NCBI GenBank assembly: GCA_046343415.1
Contig: JBKDNL010000242.1
Span: forward strand, 1-9,387
Origin: JALHMQ01 sp020248785
GTDB taxonomy: Bacteria; Pseudomonadota; Gammaproteobacteria; Burkholderiales; Burkholderiaceae_F
Reading direction: 5' to 3'
DNA length: 9,387 nt
Within the stretch, counting starts at the first letter, position 1, and each line of letters begins with the position of its first letter. Positions 6,083-9,387 of this stretch are shown piece after piece. The position numbers were made by a program, and so were the translations under genes. The notes under the pieces were generated by a model. The model saw only the letters and a program-made list of their open reading frames with translations, was not told the DNA's origin and made no database searches.

Positions 6083-7210
6083 ATGCTGCGCGAAGAACAT
6101 CTGCTCCTGCAATCGGCCCTGCGCGAATTCGCCGCTGCGCGCCTGGCACCGCACTCGGCCCAATGGGACCGCGACCATGTCTTTCCCAAGGATGCGCTGC
6201 GCGAACTTGCCGCGCTGGGCACCTTTGGCATCGCGGTGCCCGAGTTCTATGGCGGCGCAGGAATGGACTACACCGCGGTGGCAGTGGCGTTGGAGGAGAT
6301 CGCCGCCGGCGATGGCGGCGTCTCCACGATCATCAGTGTCAACAACTGCCCTGTGTGCGCGATCCTGCTCAACTTCGGAACCGAGGCACAGAAGCAGCAG
6401 TTCCTGGTGCCGCTGGCCAAGGGGCAGGCCTTGGGTGCGTTCTGCCTCACCGAGCCGCATGTGGGCAGCAACGCGGCGGCGCTGAAGACCACTGCAGTTC
6501 GCGACGGCGAGAACTACGTCCTCAACGGCGTAAAGCAGTTCATCACGAGCGGCAAGCACGCGGACTACGCCATCGTGATCGCGGTTAGCGACAAGGACGC
6601 CGGCAAGCGCGGCATGAGCGCCTTCATCGTGCCGACCGCCACGCCCGGCTATATGGTCGCGCGGCTGGAGGACAAGACCGGCCAGCACTCGTCCGACACC
6701 GCGCAGATCGTGTTCGAGAACTGTCGCGTGCCGGCAGCCAATCGCATCGGCGCGGAGGGCGAGGGCTACAAGATCGCGCTGTCCTCGCTCGAAGGCGGGC
6801 GCATCGGCATCGCCGCGCAAAGCGTGGGCATGGCGCGCGCCGCCTTCGAAGCGGCGCTGAAGTACGCCAAGGAGCGCGAGAGCTTTGGGCAACGCATCTT
6901 CGAGCACCAGGCCGTGAACTTCCGGCTCGCGGACATGGCCACCCAACTCGAGGCCGCACGCCAGCTCGTGCTGCATGCGGCAGCGCTGCGCGACGCCGGG
7001 CAGGCCTGCCTGAAGGAGGCGGCCATGGCCAAGCTCTTCGCCAGCGAGATGGCCGAGCGCGTCTGCTCGGATGCGATCCAGATCCACGGCGGCTACGGCT
7101 ACGTCGCCGACTTTCCGGTCGAGCGCATCTGGCGCGACGTGCGCGTGTGCCAGATCTACGAGGGCACGAGCGACATTCAGCGCATGCTGATCGGGCGGGC
7201 GCTCGCATGA
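6083..7210 (+). CDS. Acyl-CoA dehydrogenase
   Basis: This FAD-dependent, cytosolic enzyme puts a 2,3-double bond into an acyl-CoA and passes electrons to electron-transfer flavoprotein. It has 375 residues, the usual length for the short- and branched-chain group. The helical N-terminal domain (MLREEH... to about 115) leads to the flavin-binding stretch AFCLTEPHVGSNAAAL (119-134), the middle beta domain with KQFITSG, and the C-terminal helical domain with RESFGQRIFEHQAV and QIHGGYGY. The catalytic base is E360 in IYEGTSDIQR, the position used by short/medium-chain enzymes rather than that of isovaleryl-CoA dehydrogenase. The ATG is fixed by the fit of the N-terminus, although no ribosome site is visible and a stem-loop sits directly before it. 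The stop overlaps the next start (ATGA, 7207-7210). The thiolase upstream could serve the same catabolic route. Confidence 0.95.
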   Translation: MLREEHLLLQSALREFAAARLAPHSAQWDRDHVFPKDALRELAALGTFGIAVPEFYGGAGMDYTAVAVALEEIAAGDGGVSTIISVNNCPVCAILLNFGTEAQKQQFLVPLAKGQALGAFCLTEPHVGSNAAALKTTAVRDGENYVLNGVKQFITSGKHADYAIVIAVSDKDAGKRGMSAFIVPTATPGYMVARLEDKTGQHSSDTAQIVFENCRVPAANRIGAEGEGYKIALSSLEGGRIGIAAQSVGMARAAFEAALKYAKERESFGQRIFEHQAVNFRLADMATQLEAARQLVLHAAALRDAGQACLKEAAMAKLFASEMAERVCSDAIQIHGGYGYVADFPVERIWRDVRVCQIYEGTSDIQRMLIGRALA

Positions 7211-7722
7211 CCCTGGCTCGCCCGGCTTGTGTCCTGCTGCTCTACCCGGACTTCGCGGAGTACCAGATCGCGCCGGCACTCGAAGCGCTGCGCGACCGCG
7301 TGGCCCTGACGGTTCTGGCGGCCGACCTTGGCGCCGTGCGCGGCGAGGCCGGTTTGCGCGTGCTTGCCGATGCGCGCTGGTCCGAGTCCGTCGCGGCGCC
7401 GCAGCTTGTGCTCATGCCTGGCGCGCTCGACATGCGCGCGCCCGCCACCGACGGGCGCTTGCTCGGCTGCCTGCGGGCCTGGGCCTCGAGCGGCACTCGC
7501 TTTGCGGCCATCTGCGCAGGACCGGTCGTGCTGCACGCCGCGGGGCTCCTTGGCGGCCGTCGCTATGTGGTGGGCATGACGCAAGCGCAGCGGCGGCGGC
7601 TCGGCATGGATGAGACCGGGTTCGCGGACCAGCCGGTCGTGCGCGATGGCCCCCTGATCACAGCGCGCGGCACGGCCGTCGATGACTTCGCCCGCGCCTG
7701 CGTTAGGGCCTTGACCGGCTGA
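7207..7722 (+). CDS. DJ-1/PfpI family protein
   Basis: This is a cytosolic protein of 171 residues, slightly short for the DJ-1/PfpI superfamily (about 180-200), which includes glyoxalases, chaperone-like deglycases, stress proteins and inactive members. The strand VLLLYPDFAEYQIAPALEAL contains E18, the place of the conserved acidic residue next to the reactive cysteine. The nucleophile elbow is AAICAGP with C103, followed by VVLHAAGLLGG. No histidine directly follows the cysteine, as in DJ-1 itself. Arginines and alanines are abundant and codon use matches the neighbours. Its start overlaps the acyl-CoA dehydrogenase stop by four bases, so the two are coupled; it may protect against, or process, reactive carbonyls made nearby. 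That link is inference, and the exact activity is unknown. Confidence 0.9.
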   Translation: MTLARPACVLLLYPDFAEYQIAPALEALRDRVALTVLAADLGAVRGEAGLRVLADARWSESVAAPQLVLMPGALDMRAPATDGRLLGCLRAWASSGTRFAAICAGPVVLHAAGLLGGRRYVVGMTQAQRRRLGMDETGFADQPVVRDGPLITARGTAVDDFARACVRALTG

Positions 7723-7738
7723 CGCATGCAACCGGTGC

Positions 7739-7747
7739 TGGCATAAC
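7739..7747 (+). promoter_or_regulatory. Possible extended -10 promoter for comM
   Basis: TGGCATAAC has the TGn extension followed by CATAAC, four of six matches to TATAAT, and lies 33 bases before the comM ATG. No good -35 is spaced to it: TTGACC at 7711-7716 would leave a 25-base spacer. Confidence 0.25.
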
Positions 7748-7779
7748 ATCGCGCTGCCGATGCCCGTGCGCCACAGCTC

Positions 7780-9312
7780 ATGACCCTTGCCGTCGTCCGC
7801 TCCCGCGGCCTGTCGGGCATGTTCGCGCCCGAGGTGACGGTCGAGGTGCATCTGGCCAATGGTCTGCCGTCGTTCACGCTGGTGGGCCTGCCCGACACCG
7901 AAGTGAAAGAGTCACGCGAGCGCGTGCGCGCGGCGCTGCAGAACTCGAAGTTCGAGTTTCCGATGCGGCGGATCACCGTCAACCTCGCGCCCGCCGAGCT
8001 GCCCAAGGAGTCCGGCCGCTTCGACCTGCCGATCGCGCTCGGCATATTGGCGGCCAGCGGGCAGATCCCGGCGCGCACGCTCGACAAGTACGAGTTCGCC
8101 GGCGAGCTGTCGCTCTCGGGCGAGTTGCGTCCGGTGCGCGGCACGCTGGCGATGACCTTCGCGGTGTCCAAGGCTGCTGGCGACAAGAGCCCGCCGCGCG
8201 GCTTCGTGCTGCCCGCCGAAAACGGCGATGAAGCGGCGCTGGTCGCCGGCATCTCGATCTTCCCCGCCAAGAGCCTGTTGCAGGTTGTCGAGCATCTGGC
8301 GCACGACGCGGGCGACATCCAGGCCAAGCGCATTCCGCCGCAGCACGCCACCGTTCGGCTCACGCCGCCGACCTACCCCGACTACTTCGACGTCAAGGGG
8401 CAGACAGCGGCCAAGCGTGCGCTGGAGATCGCGGCCGCCGGCGGGCACAGCGTGCTGCTGGTCGGCCCGCCCGGCACCGGCAAGACGATGCTGGCGCAGC
8501 GCTTTGCAGGCATTCTGCCGGCCATGTCGACCGACGAGGCGCTCGAGTCGGCCGCCGTCCTCTCGCTGGTCGGCCAGTTCGCGCCGCAGCGTTGGGCCAC
8601 GCGCATGTTCCGCGCGCCGCACCACACCGCCAGCGCGGTGGCGCTGGTCGGCGGCGGCAGCAACCCCATGCCCGGCGAGATTTCGCTGGCACACCACGGC
8701 GTGCTGTTTCTCGACGAGCTGCCGGAGTTCGATCGCCGCGTGCTCGAGGTGATGCGCGAGCCGCTGGAGTCCGGCCGCATCACCATTTCGCGCGCGGCAC
8801 GGCAGGTGGACTTTCCGGCCAAGTTCCAGTTGATCGCGGCCATGAATCCTTGCCCCTGCGGCTACTTCGGTCATCGAACCGTGGCGTGCCGCTGCACGCC
8901 GGACCAGGTGGCGCGCTATCAGGACCGCATCAGCGGCCCGCTGTTGGACCGCATCGACATGCGCGTGGAAGTGGGTTCGCTCACCGAGGATGAGCTGCTG
9001 GAGATGCCCGACGGCGAACCATCGCGCTGCATGCACGATCGCGTGCTGGCCGCGCATGATCGCGCGCTGGCACGCCAGGGCAAGTACAACGATGCCCTGC
9101 AGGCAGGCGAGGTCGAGCGCGTGTGCAAGCCGGACGGTGCGGTCAAGCAACTGCTGCATGCCGCAAGCGTGCGGCTGCGCTGGTCGGCCCGCGCGTACCA
9201 CCGCGTGCTCAAGGTCTCGCGCACCGTGGCCGATCTGGCTGGAGACGAAGGTCTGAAGACAGAGCATGTCGCCGAAGCGATCCAGTACCGGCGCGCGCTG
9301 CGGGAGATCTGA
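7780..9312 (+). CDS. comM: ComM/YifB-family Mg-chelatase-like AAA+ ATPase
   Basis: ComM is a hexameric helicase that drives branch migration of incoming single-stranded DNA during natural transformation (known from Vibrio and relatives). This protein has 510 residues, full length for the family. The N-terminal ChlI-like domain begins LAVVRSRGL and includes LVGLPDTEVKESRERVRAAL and NLAPAELPKE. The AAA+ core has Walker A GPPGTGKT (229-236) and Walker B LFLDE, with D312 and E313. A putative zinc site, with cysteines C358, C360, C370 and C372, follows (NPCPCGYFGH to CRC). LLDRIDMRVEV and the C-terminal helical domain (SARAYHRVLKVSRTVADLAG) complete it. The ATG at 7780 gives the standard N-terminus, but no clear ribosome site is seen. 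It is separated by 57 bases from the DJ-1 gene and is probably its own unit. It is a housekeeping-type gene and implies, without proving, competence. Confidence 0.96.
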   Translation: MTLAVVRSRGLSGMFAPEVTVEVHLANGLPSFTLVGLPDTEVKESRERVRAALQNSKFEFPMRRITVNLAPAELPKESGRFDLPIALGILAASGQIPARTLDKYEFAGELSLSGELRPVRGTLAMTFAVSKAAGDKSPPRGFVLPAENGDEAALVAGISIFPAKSLLQVVEHLAHDAGDIQAKRIPPQHATVRLTPPTYPDYFDVKGQTAAKRALEIAAAGGHSVLLVGPPGTGKTMLAQRFAGILPAMSTDEALESAAVLSLVGQFAPQRWATRMFRAPHHTASAVALVGGGSNPMPGEISLAHHGVLFLDELPEFDRRVLEVMREPLESGRITISRAARQVDFPAKFQLIAAMNPCPCGYFGHRTVACRCTPDQVARYQDRISGPLLDRIDMRVEVGSLTEDELLEMPDGEPSRCMHDRVLAAHDRALARQGKYNDALQAGEVERVCKPDGAVKQLLHAASVRLRWSARAYHRVLKVSRTVADLAGDEGLKTEHVAEAIQYRRALREI

Positions 9313-9387
9313 GAGGGTGTAGTCGAAATGATCTACGTCGCCAGTCTAGTTGCGAGGATACGTGCTTCGGCCAGCCAGACCCAGGCC

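Noticed and set aside
7912..9267. Long - strand frame opposite comM
   Set aside because: It is an antisense shadow of a well-supported ComM gene, rich in His, Arg and Ala without motifs.
9313..9387. Start of a further gene after comM
   Set aside because: Only 75 bases remain, with no convincing ribosome site and start; nothing can be supported.

Overview
The window looks like chromosomal DNA of a GC-rich proteobacterium. Gene content, codon use and a ComM/YifB protein of typical type point to a betaproteobacterium, probably Burkholderiales. This placement is inference from protein character; there is no rRNA or other direct marker. All confident genes are on the + strand and most are packed tightly, with two 4-base ATGA stop/start overlaps.

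Layout. Positions 1-119 are the end of a dispersed repeat, cut by the window edge. Positions 120-362 hold no confident gene, only a possible 55-codon reading frame on the - strand that ends inside the repeat. Positions 363-1812 carry a membrane-protein gene of the BPSS1780 type. It is broken by at least three frame changes, two of them at runs of six G. After a 201-base gap with stem-loops come a thiolase (2014-3195, TTG start) and a LysE-type exporter (3213-3860). A second, complete copy of the repeat (about 270 bp, 3860-4129) follows in the opposite orientation. Next are an SDR oxidoreductase (4155-4829), a RidA-family protein (4886-5317) and a four-helix membrane protein of unknown function (5314-5988). 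Then come an acyl-CoA dehydrogenase (6083-7210) preceded by a perfect stem-loop, a DJ-1/PfpI protein (7207-7722) and comM (7780-9312). The last 75 bases hold nothing recognisable.

How the genes fit together. The thiolase and the acyl-CoA dehydrogenase suggest acyl-CoA (fatty acid, branched-chain or aromatic acid) catabolism. The SDR, RidA-like and DJ-1 proteins are small-molecule redox or housekeeping factors. No complete pathway is present. ComM acts separately, in branch migration during natural transformation.

I see no defence island, CRISPR array, tRNA or rRNA, phage genes or transposase. The most unusual feature is the structured 270-bp repeat with imperfect 19-bp terminal inverted repeats. 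Its two copies face each other around a 3.7-kb block, and its edge supplies the stop codon of the exporter gene.
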